A stretch of DNA of 64,000 nt. Origin: Paludibacteraceae bacterium (lineage in GTDB: Bacteria > Bacteroidota > Bacteroidia > Bacteroidales > Paludibacteraceae). The stretch spans positions 1-64,000 of the forward strand of contig JAKSLA010000005.1 of assembly GCA_024401455.1 (NCBI GenBank). Reading direction: 5' to 3'. The translations under genes and the position numbers were made by a program. Under the pieces are notes generated by a model. It was not told the DNA's origin. It was given only the letters and a program-made list of their open reading frames with translations, and did not search any database. The stretch's first letter is position 1, and the number at the start of each line of letters is the position of its first letter. Positions 32,830-42,367 of the stretch are shown here, in pieces.

Positions 32830-34622
32830 TCCCATTCAATTGTGCCAGGAGGCTTGTGTGTGACGTCGTACCACAATGAACCGGCTCCTTCTGCTACGAA
32901 TCTGCCCCATAGGCCTTCAAGAAGCTTTTGGTCAATTTCGGCGAAATTGGCTGTCATTGCCTCTGATGAGTTGACTGGACGCATTACGATACATGGCTTG
33001 TTGGCTACCGTCAAAGGAACGGAAACAACTGGCATCTGCCAAATAGACTCGTACAAATCGTTCTCTTGCAAGAACTCTGTACAGATGTTGTCAAACTTAC
33101 GCAAAGAATCGAACTTGTCCTTGGTTGCATATTGTGCAATCAATTTAGGCTCCTCGTCTGAAGCAGCGCCTACTTGCCAAATCACACGGTTGATTACCTT
33201 GAAGCGGTTCACCAACTCGGTGGAGAACTTCTCGCATTGCTTCCATGTGAGGTTCTGTGTGGTCAACAAGAAAGGTTGTGCGTATGTACGTCCATCTCCT
33301 TGAACACCTACGCTCTTGATAGGAAGTATTCTTCCCTCGATATTGTTCTCTTTCAAATAGTCTGTTAAGCCAGGCACTTCCTCCGCCTTTGCGAATTCGC
33401 CTTTGCCGTCTGTGCATAGCAAACGTACGCCCAAGCCTGGACCAGGGAATGGGTGTCTCCATACCAAGTTGTGAGGGATGCCTAACTCTTCACCCAACAT
33501 ACGTACCTCATCCTTGTATAGGTCGGCCAACGGCTCAAGAAGCAAGCCTTGTGCCATCAAATCCATCACCTCTTTCACACGGTTGTGGTGTGTCTTGATA
33601 AGGTCAGCATTCTTTGTGCCGCCGCTCTCGATTGTATCTGGATAGATAGTACCTTGAGCAATCATCCACTCTTTTGGATCAAGATTTAGTTTAGCCATCT
33701 CCTCGTCCTTAACGACCAAGAACGTAGCACCGATGATCTTACGCTTCTGCTCAGGGGCGGTGATGCCCTCCAATCTGCTCAAGAAAGAGTCGGTTGCATC
33801 TACGACGCGAAGGTTGTTCATGCCTTCAGCCTTCAAGAAATCAATGATCTTGGCCGACTCATCCATACGCATCATACCATTGTCGATATGAAGACCCATG
33901 ACGCGGTCTGTGCCAAGTACGCGGTTCAACAGAACGAAAGCCACTGTACTGTCCACACCTCCAGAAACAAGAAGGAACACCTTTCTGTCGCCCACCTCTT
34001 TCTTGATCTTTTCAGAGATGAGAGGCATGTAACTCTTCATGTTCCAAGTACGTTCGCAACCACAGATGTCGATGAAGTTGTCCAAAATCTTCATGCCGAA
34101 CTTACTGTGTGTCACTTCTGGGTGGAATTGAATTCCGTAAATTTTACGCTCGTCAAGAGCAACGGCTGCGATAGGGCAGTCTTTCGTTGATGCGATAATC
34201 TTGTAGCCTTCTGGCAATTTTTCGACGGCGTCGCCATGGCTCATCCACATTGGAGATGAAGCAGGAATGTCTTTCAAGAGCGGATGTTGAGGCTCCTTCA
34301 AAAGAAGGTCTGCGATCCCATACTCCTTTACTTTTCCTGGGCGGACGCTTCCTCCCAATTGCGAAGCCATCAGTTGGTGGCCATAGCAGATTCCCAACTT
34401 AGGGACAGGGATGTTTATGATCTCCGGATTGTACTCGGGTGCATCCTCGGCGTAAACACTGGAAGGTCCGCCACTATAGATGATTCCCTTTGCACCAGCC
34501 AATTCCTCAACGGAGGCTGTCGGAGAACATATCTCTGTGAAAACGCCCAAACGGCGCACTCTGTTTGCAATTAGGTGGGCATATTGTCCACCGAAATCCA
34601 ATACGATAATTTTCTCTTGCAT
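32826..34622 (-). CDS. guaA: GMP synthase (glutamine-hydrolysing)
   Basis: Converts XMP to GMP with ATP and glutamine in the cytoplasm; about 598 aa from the ATG at 34622 (ATG at 34628 is equally possible). The class I amidotransferase domain occupies residues 1-195 with nucleophile Cys in LGICYGHQLMAS and the H-x-E pair in FHPEVTHS. The PP-loop ATP pyrophosphatase domain has SGGVDSTVAFVLL. The C-terminal dimerisation domain ends KPPGTIEWE. The protein is longer than the 510-525 aa of most bacterial forms because of insertions in the synthetase part. The stop codon lies in a REP-like element. Last gene of a minus-strand run with parC, the TonB-domain gene and aroK. Confidence 0.96.
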   Translation of the reverse strand: MQEKIIVLDFGGQYAHLIANRVRRLGVFTEICSPTASVEELAGAKGIIYSGGPSSVYAEDAPEYNPEIINIPVPKLGICYGHQLMASQLGGSVRPGKVKEYGIADLLLKEPQHPLLKDIPASSPMWMSHGDAVEKLPEGYKIIASTKDCPIAAVALDERKIYGIQFHPEVTHSKFGMKILDNFIDICGCERTWNMKSYMPLISEKIKKEVGDRKVFLLVSGGVDSTVAFVLLNRVLGTDRVMGLHIDNGMMRMDESAKIIDFLKAEGMNNLRVVDATDSFLSRLEGITAPEQKRKIIGATFLVVKDEEMAKLNLDPKEWMIAQGTIYPDTIESGGTKNADLIKTHHNRVKEVMDLMAQGLLLEPLADLYKDEVRMLGEELGIPHNLVWRHPFPGPGLGVRLLCTDGKGEFAKAEEVPGLTDYLKENNIEGRILPIKSVGVQGDGRTYAQPFLLTTQNLTWKQCEKFSTELVNRFKVINRVIWQVGAASDEEPKLIAQYATKDKFDSLRKFDNICTEFLQENDLYESIWQMPVVSVPLTVANKPCIVMRPVNSSEAMTANFAEIDQKLLEGLWGRFVAEGAGSLWYDVTHKPPGTIEWE

Positions 34623-34645
34623 GAGCAATTTATATTATAAATGTT

Positions 34646-35146
34646 TTATTTCAAAAGTTGGTCGAATAGGGTGTCCGAGAGGTCCATGTAGTACATGGTG
34701 TGCTTTGCTTGCGTGTAAAACGCTTCACGCTTGCTCAATCCCTCCTTGATGAATTGCAGCAACTCTTCATCGCCCTTGCCTTGAAGCAATGGCCTGCTTT
34801 GCTTGGCGGTCTTCAAATATTCGAAGAGTTCTTCGGGACTTCCTTTCAAGTAAACGGTCTCGCCGTTCTTGTTCATGATATCCATGTTGTCGAAGAAGCA
34901 AGCAGCACCGCCGCCTGTGGAGATGACTGCGTTCTCAAATTCGGCAACTTCCAAGAGCATGTTGTGCTCTAATTGGCGGAATCCCTCTTCGCCTCTTTCT
35001 TCGAATAGTTGAGGAATGGTTTTGTGGAAACGGCTCTCGATGTAGTGGTCGAGGTCGATGAAGTCCATTCCGTACTTCTTGGCTATTCTTTTTCCGGTTG
35101 TGGTCTTGCCACAGCCCATATATCCAATCAGAAAAATCCTTTTCAT
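34646..35146 (-). CDS. aroK: Shikimate kinase
   Basis: A 166-aa kinase that phosphorylates shikimate at C3 in aromatic amino acid synthesis. The P-loop IGYMGCGKTTTGKRIAKK, the DLDHYIESR metal/shikimate site, the shikimate-binding EEGFRQLEH and ISTGGGAACF, and the lid arginine in QSRPLLQGKG are all present. It begins 22 bp after the TonB-domain gene and 24 bp before guaA, so it is probably in the same transcript. Confidence 0.96.
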   Translation of the reverse strand: MKRIFLIGYMGCGKTTTGKRIAKKYGMDFIDLDHYIESRFHKTIPQLFEERGEEGFRQLEHNMLLEVAEFENAVISTGGGAACFFDNMDIMNKNGETVYLKGSPEELFEYLKTAKQSRPLLQGKGDEELLQFIKEGLSKREAFYTQAKHTMYYMDLSDTLFDQLLK

Positions 35147-35167
35147 GTAGAAAGTCTTCTATAATTG

Positions 35168-35746
35168 TCAATAATAATCTTCTGAATCGTAGTAATCGTA
35201 TTCTTGCTTCTCTGGCTTCAGCCTGTTTCTTGTGAAGTGGACGGGAACGAGGAGAGCCACTTTAACGCGGTCGCCATTGGAGGCGGCGGCTCTGAAAACT
35301 GGTAGGCTCTGCATGATGCGCAATGCTTCGTTGTCATACGCTTCGTTGACAGACTGAACCACCTCTTGACGTGTGGCGCGACCACATCGGTCAATGACGA
35401 TTTGGACAATGACCACGCCTTTTGCACGGTAAACGATGTCTTCTTGCCCAGGCACTTGGGAAGGTATGACAGAATCTACTACATCAGGGTATTCGATGTT
35501 GTCGTGGACATAGCGCGTGAACTGGACGTCGCCGCCGCCCGGGAACTCGGGGAGGCGAATGTCTTTGGGCATTTTGTTGAACTTGCCTCCGTAAATGGTT
35601 GACTCCTCGTCGTCGATGCAGTCACCATACAATTCTTCGAATTGGCTCAAATATTCATATTGAGCAAACGAAGGGAGAATATTGAGGCATAGCAGCACCA
35701 TGAAGGCACCAATGCCTCTTTTTAAAAGATTTACATCCTTTTTCAT
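35168..35746 (-). CDS. TonB C-terminal domain protein
   Basis: A 192-aa exported protein with N-terminal signal LLKRGIGAFMVLLCLNILPSFA. The C-terminal TonB-like domain shows the Bacteroidetes pattern: L-P-E-F-P-G-G-G-D-V-Q-F-T-R-Y-V, A-K-G-V-V-I-V-Q-I-V-I-D-R-C-G, and NEAYDNEALRIMQSLP. Typical TonB proteins have a proline-rich periplasmic linker; here it is short. The ATG at 35746 is chosen over the TTG at 35776 that overlaps the parC stop. The single N-terminal hydrophobic segment could be either a signal peptide or an anchor, so energy transduction is uncertain. Confidence 0.82.
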   Translation of the reverse strand: MKKDVNLLKRGIGAFMVLLCLNILPSFAQYEYLSQFEELYGDCIDDEESTIYGGKFNKMPKDIRLPEFPGGGDVQFTRYVHDNIEYPDVVDSVIPSQVPGQEDIVYRAKGVVIVQIVIDRCGRATRQEVVQSVNEAYDNEALRIMQSLPVFRAAASNGDRVKVALLVPVHFTRNRLKPEKQEYDYYDSEDYY

Positions 35747-35772
35747 TGTCTTTCTTTTTTCATCGTTAGAAA

Positions 35773-38403
35773 TCAAAAGAGCGAGAGTTGGCCGTTGTCG
35801 TCGTTGGGCGTCTCCTCCTCCTCTTGTATCTCTTGTTGAGGCTCTTCTGGGAATCGGATTGGCTCAATCTCCTCAATGTTGGCAATGTTCCAGGTGTGGA
35901 TTCGCTTGCCCTTCGCCTTTAGTCCCTTCACTCCGATAAACTCGTCGGCATCGATAATCATCGCTTCCCTGTGTTGGTCTGCGCCACCGAACGTCACTTT
36001 GATTCGAGGGTAGGCCGTGTCTGTGATATGGATCAACGTCGATTTAGGATTGTCGCCCAAGAAGTTGACATTCTTTTTGGAAGGCTCAAACTGGAATCGC
36101 TTGATGTATTTGTAGCCTGCGTCGGCATCGAAAAGAACGACGGTCCATACTTTGTTCTCGTTGAATTTCTCCACGAATTTCGTGTCGTCTGTAAAGTGGT
36201 TGGTGTCGTCGAAGGTCGTGGTGTAGTATTCGCCTTTTTCGGTGACGACGAGCAGTTGGTCGTCTGGTTGGAATTCTCCCAACAATGTACCGCGTCCGTC
36301 GTAGTTCAAACGTAACACATCTTTGTCGAACCAAACCATTCGTCCGCCTAAAGTGGACGTTCCCTTTTGTTTCAAGGCAATCTTGAGAACTTCGTTCTTG
36401 GTCAAAATGTTACCGATGGATTGGCGACCTTTGATGCCGACTTCGCTGAAGTCACGTTCAAAGGCGGTTACCTTCAGCCTGAGTTTTGGCTTGAGGGTGA
36501 CACGGATAACTTCTGCCTCGGCGTTGGCATTGGCTGAGAAATAGAGAATCTTAGAACCCTCCTTCTCTTGGGTGATGTCGTAGTCCTTGTCGCGTGTGAC
36601 ACCAGTTACGGCGAAACGCTTGATGTAGGAAGGGCCGCCAGGCTTTCCGTCGCGGTAAACCACGTTATAGATGGTGCGTTTGTCGTTCTTCTTGAATACG
36701 TTGACGTAAATGATGTTTTTGCCGACGTAGAGTTTCTCCGCCACCTTCACCACCTTGTATTTTCCGTCTTTGAAGAAGACGATGATGTCGTCGATGTCGG
36801 AGCAGTTGCAGACGAATTCGTCCTTTTTTAGTCCTGTGCCGATAAAGCCTTCCTCTTTGTTGACGTATAGTTTTTCGTTGGCCTCTACCACTTTCGCCGC
36901 ATTGATAGTCTCGAAGTTTCTGATTTCGGTGAGGCGAGGGTGTTGGCTTCCGTATTTGTCTTTGAGTGATTGGAACCAAGAGATAGTATATTCCACCAAA
37001 TGGGCCAATTTGTAGTCGATGTCAGCGATCTGTTCGCGAAGTTGAGCGATCTGTTCTTCCGCCTTGAACGATTCGAATTTCAAGATTCTCTTCATCTTGA
37101 TTTCCAAAAGGCGGAGCAGGTCTTCGCGTGTGACATCTCTCACGAAGAGTTCGCGGAACGGTTCGAGGCGAGAAGCGATGTGGGCTAACACCTCATCCAC
37201 GTTCTTGCTGTTCTCGAATTGTTTGTCTTTATAGATGCGCTCTTCGATGAATATTTTTTCGAGAGAGCAGAAATTCAAAAGTTCGAGCAATTCTCCCTTT
37301 TGAATGAGCAGCTCTTTATGTAGTAAATCCTTTGTCCTTTCGGTAGAGATGCGCAACACCTCTTTTACGTTGGTGAAGCAAGGCTTGTCGTCGGTGATGA
37401 CGCAACAGTTAGGGGAGATGCTCACCTCACAATCAGTGAATGCGTAGAGCGCATCGATGGTTTTGTCGGAAGAGGTCTTCTCCGATAGATGAATAACGAT
37501 CTCCACTTGAGAGGCTGTATTGTCATCCACCTTTTTGATGTTGATTTTGCCTTTTTCGTTGGCCTTGAGGATGGATTCGATGACCTTTCCTGCTGTTTTC
37601 CCGAAAGGAATGTCGTTGACGACAAGAGTCTTGTTGTCAAGTTTCGTGATGCGGGAGCGGATTCTCACGCTACCGCCACGCTCTCCGTCATTGTATTTTG
37701 AAACGTCGATGAGGCCTGCCGTAAGGAAGTCAGGGTAGAGGACAAAGTCTTCGCCCTTGAGGTGGGCAATGGCACCGTCGATGATTTCGTTGAAGTTGTG
37801 AGGGAGTATTTTAGAGGAAAGTCCGACGGCGATACCCTCTACGCCTTGGGCGAGGAGGAGCGGGAATTTTACAGGGAGTGTGATAGGCTCCTTGTTCCTT
37901 CCGTCGTAGGAGGCTTTCCATTCTGTGATTTTAGGGTTGAATACGACGTCGAGGGCAAACTTGGAGAGTCTTGCCTCTATGTAACGGGGTGCGGCTGCAC
38001 TGTCGCCCGTAAGGATGTTACCCCAGTTTCCTTGGCAGTCGATGAGCAGATCTTTCTGTCCGAGTTGCACCAATGCATCGCCGATGGAGGCGTCGCCGTG
38101 AGGGTGAAATTGCATCGTGTGACCTACGATATTGGCCACCTTGTTGTAGCGGCCGTCCTCCAACCGTCTCATAGAGTGGAGGATTCTTCGTTGTACGGGC
38201 TTTAGTCCATCGTCGAGATGAGGCACAGCACGTTCAAGGATAACGTAAGATGCATAGTCGAGAAACCAGTTTTGGTACATACCGGAAAGTTGGTACTTTG
38301 CACCCTCGTCATCTTTGGATGGCACTTTGTAGGAAGAGTGTTCTGTCACTTCTCCACCGTCCATCTCTTTGTCTATGTCGTCGTAGTTATCGTCTTTTGC
38401 CAT
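35773..38403 (-). CDS. parC: DNA topoisomerase IV subunit A
   Basis: An 876-aa type II topoisomerase A subunit that decatenates chromosomes with ParE. The N-terminal breakage-reunion domain contains YVILERAVPHLDDGLKPVQR, and the catalytic tyrosine is in SAAAPRYIEARLSKFA near residue 150. A coiled coil follows (REQIADIDYKLAHLVEYTIS), then a C-terminal region of beta-pinwheel type with less regular blades than in GyrA. It ends in a Glu-rich tail with DNGQLSLF, which resembles a clamp- or partner-binding peptide. Assignment to ParC rather than GyrA rests on the absence of a clear GyrA box. Confidence 0.88.
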   Translation of the reverse strand: MAKDDNYDDIDKEMDGGEVTEHSSYKVPSKDDEGAKYQLSGMYQNWFLDYASYVILERAVPHLDDGLKPVQRRILHSMRRLEDGRYNKVANIVGHTMQFHPHGDASIGDALVQLGQKDLLIDCQGNWGNILTGDSAAAPRYIEARLSKFALDVVFNPKITEWKASYDGRNKEPITLPVKFPLLLAQGVEGIAVGLSSKILPHNFNEIIDGAIAHLKGEDFVLYPDFLTAGLIDVSKYNDGERGGSVRIRSRITKLDNKTLVVNDIPFGKTAGKVIESILKANEKGKINIKKVDDNTASQVEIVIHLSEKTSSDKTIDALYAFTDCEVSISPNCCVITDDKPCFTNVKEVLRISTERTKDLLHKELLIQKGELLELLNFCSLEKIFIEERIYKDKQFENSKNVDEVLAHIASRLEPFRELFVRDVTREDLLRLLEIKMKRILKFESFKAEEQIAQLREQIADIDYKLAHLVEYTISWFQSLKDKYGSQHPRLTEIRNFETINAAKVVEANEKLYVNKEEGFIGTGLKKDEFVCNCSDIDDIIVFFKDGKYKVVKVAEKLYVGKNIIYVNVFKKNDKRTIYNVVYRDGKPGGPSYIKRFAVTGVTRDKDYDITQEKEGSKILYFSANANAEAEVIRVTLKPKLRLKVTAFERDFSEVGIKGRQSIGNILTKNEVLKIALKQKGTSTLGGRMVWFDKDVLRLNYDGRGTLLGEFQPDDQLLVVTEKGEYYTTTFDDTNHFTDDTKFVEKFNENKVWTVVLFDADAGYKYIKRFQFEPSKKNVNFLGDNPKSTLIHITDTAYPRIKVTFGGADQHREAMIIDADEFIGVKGLKAKGKRIHTWNIANIEEIEPIRFPEEPQQEIQEEEETPNDDNGQLSLF

Positions 38404-38571
38404 TCCTCTCTCATTTGAAATGAAGGAGTAACCCCTTCCGTTAAATAGATACTATTTGCGTAAACTAAGTCATGCTTACGAAAATTTTTGTAAAAATAGA
38501 AAAAAAAGTTGATGTGCGGGGTGGAAACAGTTTTCTTTTTTCGTGTAAGGTGAAAAGGGAAGGCGTATAAA

Positions 38572-38602
38572 AAGCAAAAGCCTGAACCGAAGTTCAGGCT
38601 TT
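38572..38602 (-). terminator. Terminator after tRNA-Leu
   Basis: GCCTGAAC (38580-38587) / GTTCAGGC (38592-38599) with loop CGAA, extended by A-T pairs. On the minus strand TTTTGCTTTTTATA follows. It ends the tRNA transcript. Confidence 0.85.
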
Positions 38603-38603
38603 G

Positions 38604-38686
38604 TGCGGATGACGGGACTCGAACCCACACGTCTCTCGACACTAGATCCTAAGTCTAGCGCGGCTACCAATTACGCCACATCCGCA
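38604..38686 (-). tRNA. tRNA-Leu (anticodon UAG)
   Basis: A class II tRNA of 83 nt. The acceptor arms TGCGGAT (38604-38610 on plus) and ATCCGCA (38680-38686) pair. The anticodon loop on the minus strand reads CTTAGGA within CTAGA...TCTAG arms, giving anticodon UAG. The T-arm GGGACTCGAACCC is standard. The 3' CCA is not encoded. Its own promoter and terminator are visible. Confidence 0.93.
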
Positions 38687-38705
38687 TTTCTATTGGTTTG
38701 CGGTG

Positions 38706-38736
38706 CAAAGGTACCGCTTTTTTTTGATAAATGCAA
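38706..38736 (-). promoter_or_regulatory. Promoter of tRNA-Leu
   Basis: On the minus strand, -33 TTG (38734-38736) and -7 TACCTTTG (38706-38713) with a 20-bp spacer, 20 bp before the tRNA 5' end. Confidence 0.75.
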
Positions 38737-38754
38737 GCGTTTGTCCTCTTTTTT

Positions 38755-38792
38755 TGCGAAAAAAAAGAGGAGTGACGAAATCGCCACTCCTC
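38755..38792 (-). terminator. Terminator of the SusCD operon
   Basis: GAGGAGTG-a-CGA (38767-38778) pairs with TCG-c-CACTCCTC (38781-38792) on the plus strand, and the minus strand continues with a T8 run. It lies just after the glycan-binding protein gene. Confidence 0.88.
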
Positions 38793-38815
38793 AAATTTTA
38801 TAGTAGGACTATGAA

Positions 38816-40357
38816 TTACTTTCCTGACATACCGAACCAGTCGTTCTTTGTAACAGGGAAACCATTTGTAGTACCTTGACCATACAAGCCCAATACCATA
38901 CCGCTACCGTTCTCTTCTACGATACGGAAGTTATCGAATGCGATGAAGTACTCCTTAGTAACCTCTTTACGGTCGTTTGGATCTGGGAAGATCCACAAGT
39001 TGTAGAAGTCCTTAGCCTCCAAGTGACCCAATGACTTTCTTCCCTCAAGTTTGTTGTACAAACCAGAAGCCTGGCAGGCAACGTGGAAGTAAGTAGAAGT
39101 CAAAGGCAAAGCAACTGTCATCCATTTGCCGTTTGTGCTGAAGTCCTTCTTACCACCGTCGCTAACTGCAGGCTGCTCGTCAGCATCAGTAGTAACTGTG
39201 TTGCGGTCGAAGCAAACAACTGCAGCAGGTACAGCGTCAGCATCGCCACCAGCAAGGAAGTCCCAAAGATAGAATGTAGCGCCATTGTAGTGGTCGCCAT
39301 CCTCATTCTCAGTACCTTGCTCAGAGAAACCGAAGATGAAGCCGTGGTTGATTGGCATTTCAGTAGGAACGAAGATCTCGAACTTCAAAACGTAGTTGTT
39401 AGAAGCGTAATCGTAAGCAGGACCTTCGCCTGTAGAGAAGTTCAACAAGTTTCTGTTGCCCCACTCTGGGTTCTCTAATTGTCTCTCGTTACACTCGATA
39501 CTGATGGTGTTGTAGTCCTTCCAGTCCCAGTTGTCGTGGTTAGACAAAACACCATAGTTACCTGTACCCTTAGGAACAAGTGACAAGTCATAAGTTTGAG
39601 CTGCACCGGATACCCATTGTCCGTCAACAACAGCACCTGTACGTCCACCACCAGCAGTGCATCCCTCGTCAAAGCTCAAGAACACCTTGCTGTAGTCGTT
39701 AAGAAGAACACTAGCTGTAGTCTCAGAGATAGGAGTCTTAACTCTTACTGTAGAACCATCCTTAACCTCGAATGGAACGGCTACCTCGATTAGATTCTTT
39801 GTGTTGTTTTTGATAACACCCTTAACCTCTTCTCCGTTTTCGCCCTCGAAGATAACTTCCAAAGGCTTATCTGCTGTTCCGTAGAAGAAGTCTCCACCGA
39901 TAGTCAAGATTTCACCTTTAGCAACGAACTCAGAAAGGAGACCGTTGATCTTTGGATCTCCAGAACACTCCATAGCCAAAACGTATGGATCGCGGCTGGT
40001 CTTAGAATAAATTCTAAGTTCGCTTGCGTTGATTGTGCTTGCACGACCTTGCAACTTAACGATGATAGCCTTGTCAGTTACCATAGTTGGGCGCAAGTTC
40101 AATGTAGTATCAACGTTACCGTCTCCGTCAACCATTTCGATGTGGCTGGCAGCACCCAAACCTTCACCTCTGATGATGACTGTTCTGTCGAAACGGAGGC
40201 TTTGCAATGGAGTTTCAGTGTCGTATGCATCAACGACATCGTAAACCTGCATGTTGCTCTTGCAATCTACGCAATCATCCTCACAAGAAGTCAAGAAACC
40301 TCCTGCTACTGCCAATGATGCGAGTGCAGTTGAAAATAATCTATTTCTTAATTTCAT
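38816..40357 (-). CDS. SusE-position surface glycan-binding lipoprotein
   Basis: A lipoprotein of 513 aa from the ATG at 40357: signal MKLRNRLFSTALASLAVAGG with lipobox F-L-T-S-C. The acidic run after the Cys (C-E-D-D-C-V-D-C) fits a surface-export signal. Two IPT/TIG-like Ig modules occupy about residues 40-230 (for example, SLRFDRTVIIRGEGLG and GEILTIGGDFFYG). The C-terminal region is a lectin-like beta-sandwich with the W-D-W-K-D and LWIFPDPNDR segments common in Bacteroidetes surface glycan-binding proteins of SusCD loci. It is the last gene of the operon, directly after SusD. The glycan target is not readable. Confidence 0.85.
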   Translation of the reverse strand: MKLRNRLFSTALASLAVAGGFLTSCEDDCVDCKSNMQVYDVVDAYDTETPLQSLRFDRTVIIRGEGLGAASHIEMVDGDGNVDTTLNLRPTMVTDKAIIVKLQGRASTINASELRIYSKTSRDPYVLAMECSGDPKINGLLSEFVAKGEILTIGGDFFYGTADKPLEVIFEGENGEEVKGVIKNNTKNLIEVAVPFEVKDGSTVRVKTPISETTASVLLNDYSKVFLSFDEGCTAGGGRTGAVVDGQWVSGAAQTYDLSLVPKGTGNYGVLSNHDNWDWKDYNTISIECNERQLENPEWGNRNLLNFSTGEGPAYDYASNNYVLKFEIFVPTEMPINHGFIFGFSEQGTENEDGDHYNGATFYLWDFLAGGDADAVPAAVVCFDRNTVTTDADEQPAVSDGGKKDFSTNGKWMTVALPLTSTYFHVACQASGLYNKLEGRKSLGHLEAKDFYNLWIFPDPNDRKEVTKEYFIAFDNFRIVEENGSGMVLGLYGQGTTNGFPVTKNDWFGMSGK

Positions 40358-40434
40358 TTTGTTCAATTTTTTGATTTTAGAATTTTTAAGTAGCGCTCTC
40401 CCTCCGTAGGGAAGGAGAGTGGCTACTATAATTA

Positions 40435-42342
40435 TCAATATTGATAAGTACCGTCTTTAACTGCTTGTACCATGTTTTGAGCAGCACCGAGTTCAAGACC
40501 TGTACGAACGTCAACGTCACCAGGGAAAGGCAAGAACCATGAGTCGTTTGCGTGGAATCCGTCGCAGTCGATGAACTCCTCTTGACCACTTGGCTCCTTG
40601 AAGCCGTCCTCACCAGCAGCGAAACGTTGGTAAGAGATATCGTTAACCAATGCTTGACGTGCATAGTCTGCTGCAGAGTTTGGAGTCTCTACGTTTGGTG
40701 CTTGAACCAAGTAGCAAGATCTATCTTGCTCCTTGATGAAGTGAGCAGCACCGTCTTGAGTCATGTAGTAAAGACGCTTGAGGTCGAACCATCCGTGACC
40801 CTCCATAGCGAACTCCTTACGAAGCTCTTGGATGAAGTCAGCACGGTGTTGAGTGTGGTACATCTCGATACCCTCGCTGTTGATTGCCTTTGATGGTTGG
40901 AAATCTGCTTGACCGTTTCTTGAAGAGTAAGTGACATCACCTACCTTGATGTTAGTAAGGTTTTCCTTCTTACCTTCCAATCTTGTGTAGAATGCCATCG
41001 CACTCTTTGTCTTTGCATTGTGTGCAGTAAGCACTGCGTTCAAGTCAGACATGTCGCTGCATACAGTAGCATAGTCGCTACCCTTCAACATCTTAGCCTC
41101 TTGTCTCATCATGTAAACCTCAGAGAGACGGAGAATGTCGAAACGAGCAGTGTGTGACATGAAGTGGTTTACACCTGTAGCACCCCAAACGAACTTCTTA
41201 ACGTTGTTCATTACACCGATACCGTTGTACAAGTCTGTGTTGTACTCCTTCTTTGTACCGTCGGCTGTGTAGTAAACTTGGCCAGGGTACATTGACAACT
41301 CGCGCAAACGAGCATCAGCACCGTCGAAGTCGTTGAAAAGAGTATAGGCGATACCCTTACCGCCACCCCAACCGGCACCTGGTGACCAGTCAGCCTCGCG
41401 AGCCATTTGACATTGGTATTGAGAACCTTCTCCCCAACCACCACCTTTGTGGTGCCATGCGAGGATAGTCTCAGGTGAGTTCTTGTATTGTTGAGTTCCG
41501 AACATCTCAGCGTGAGTAGCAAAAGAGAACTTGCCGCTCTCGATGATTTCAGTTGTCAAATTGATAACATTTTGGTACAACTCGTCTGAAGTGTAGTCCA
41601 AGTCAGAACATTGGAAGTTGTTGTTAGCGTTACCCTTGTTAAGAGAAGGGTTTGACTTGCAAGCAGCCATTGTCAAGTACAACTTAGCCAAAAGACCCTT
41701 AGCAGCCCATGTTGTTGGTTGAAGAGAACCATCAGGAGCCTCATCTGGCAAAAGTGCCTCAGCCTCCTTCAAGTCCTTCTCTACTGCAGCGTAAACTGTA
41801 GCACGAGTTACCAATGGCTTAGAAAGAGATGCGCTCTTATCTGTGTCGAGAATCAAAGGAACTGCACCCCAGTACTCTGTAGCCATGAAGTGAGCGTAAG
41901 CACGCATCAACTTAGCCTCAGCGATGATTACGTCCTTGTACTCTTGGCCGAAATCAGCGTTGCTCATATCCATGTGGATAATACGGTTTGCTGTAGCGAT
42001 CACACCTGCGTAGATAGCACGATAACCCTCAGCCAAGATAGAGTTGCTCTCCTTGATTTGCAACTTGAAGGCTGTACCCTCATCTTGGTAAACATTGTAA
42101 AGGTTACCAGCCGCACCTTCGTTGAATACCCAGTTGAACTTAGCATCGTACTCAACTACCTTCTTGCCTCCGTAAAGGGAGTTCAACATTGCGCGGTAGT
42201 GCTCGAGTGATGTCATGTTTGCTGCTGACACTTGATCAGGAATATCTCCATCCAAGAAGTCAGAACAAGAAGTAGTGGATAGGAGCGCTGCTGCACCTAA
42301 ACCCAAGGCAAAAGCCTTATATTTGAAATTATTTACTTTCAT
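40435..42342 (-). CDS. SusD/RagB family outer-membrane lipoprotein
   Basis: A 635-aa SusD-like protein that caps the SusC transporter and binds glycan or peptide ligands at the surface. Start is the ATG at 42342; signal peptide MKVNNFKYKAFALGLGAAAL, lipobox L-S-T-T-S-C. Typical segments are M-K-L-R-A-Y-A-H-F-like (LMRAYAHFMATEYWGAVPLI), W-A-A-K-G-L-L-A-K-L-Y-L, and REFAMEGHGWFDLKRLYYM. The C-terminus ends LELGAAQNMVQAVKDGTYQY. Lies 25 bp after susC. Strong ttg/aac codon bias as in pckA points to high expression. Confidence 0.95.
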   Translation of the reverse strand: MKVNNFKYKAFALGLGAAALLSTTSCSDFLDGDIPDQVSAANMTSLEHYRAMLNSLYGGKKVVEYDAKFNWVFNEGAAGNLYNVYQDEGTAFKLQIKESNSILAEGYRAIYAGVIATANRIIHMDMSNADFGQEYKDVIIAEAKLMRAYAHFMATEYWGAVPLILDTDKSASLSKPLVTRATVYAAVEKDLKEAEALLPDEAPDGSLQPTTWAAKGLLAKLYLTMAACKSNPSLNKGNANNNFQCSDLDYTSDELYQNVINLTTEIIESGKFSFATHAEMFGTQQYKNSPETILAWHHKGGGWGEGSQYQCQMAREADWSPGAGWGGGKGIAYTLFNDFDGADARLRELSMYPGQVYYTADGTKKEYNTDLYNGIGVMNNVKKFVWGATGVNHFMSHTARFDILRLSEVYMMRQEAKMLKGSDYATVCSDMSDLNAVLTAHNAKTKSAMAFYTRLEGKKENLTNIKVGDVTYSSRNGQADFQPSKAINSEGIEMYHTQHRADFIQELRKEFAMEGHGWFDLKRLYYMTQDGAAHFIKEQDRSCYLVQAPNVETPNSAADYARQALVNDISYQRFAAGEDGFKEPSGQEEFIDCDGFHANDSWFLPFPGDVDVRTGLELGAAQNMVQAVKDGTYQY

Positions 42343-42367
42343 ATTCAATTTAATAAATCATTATTAA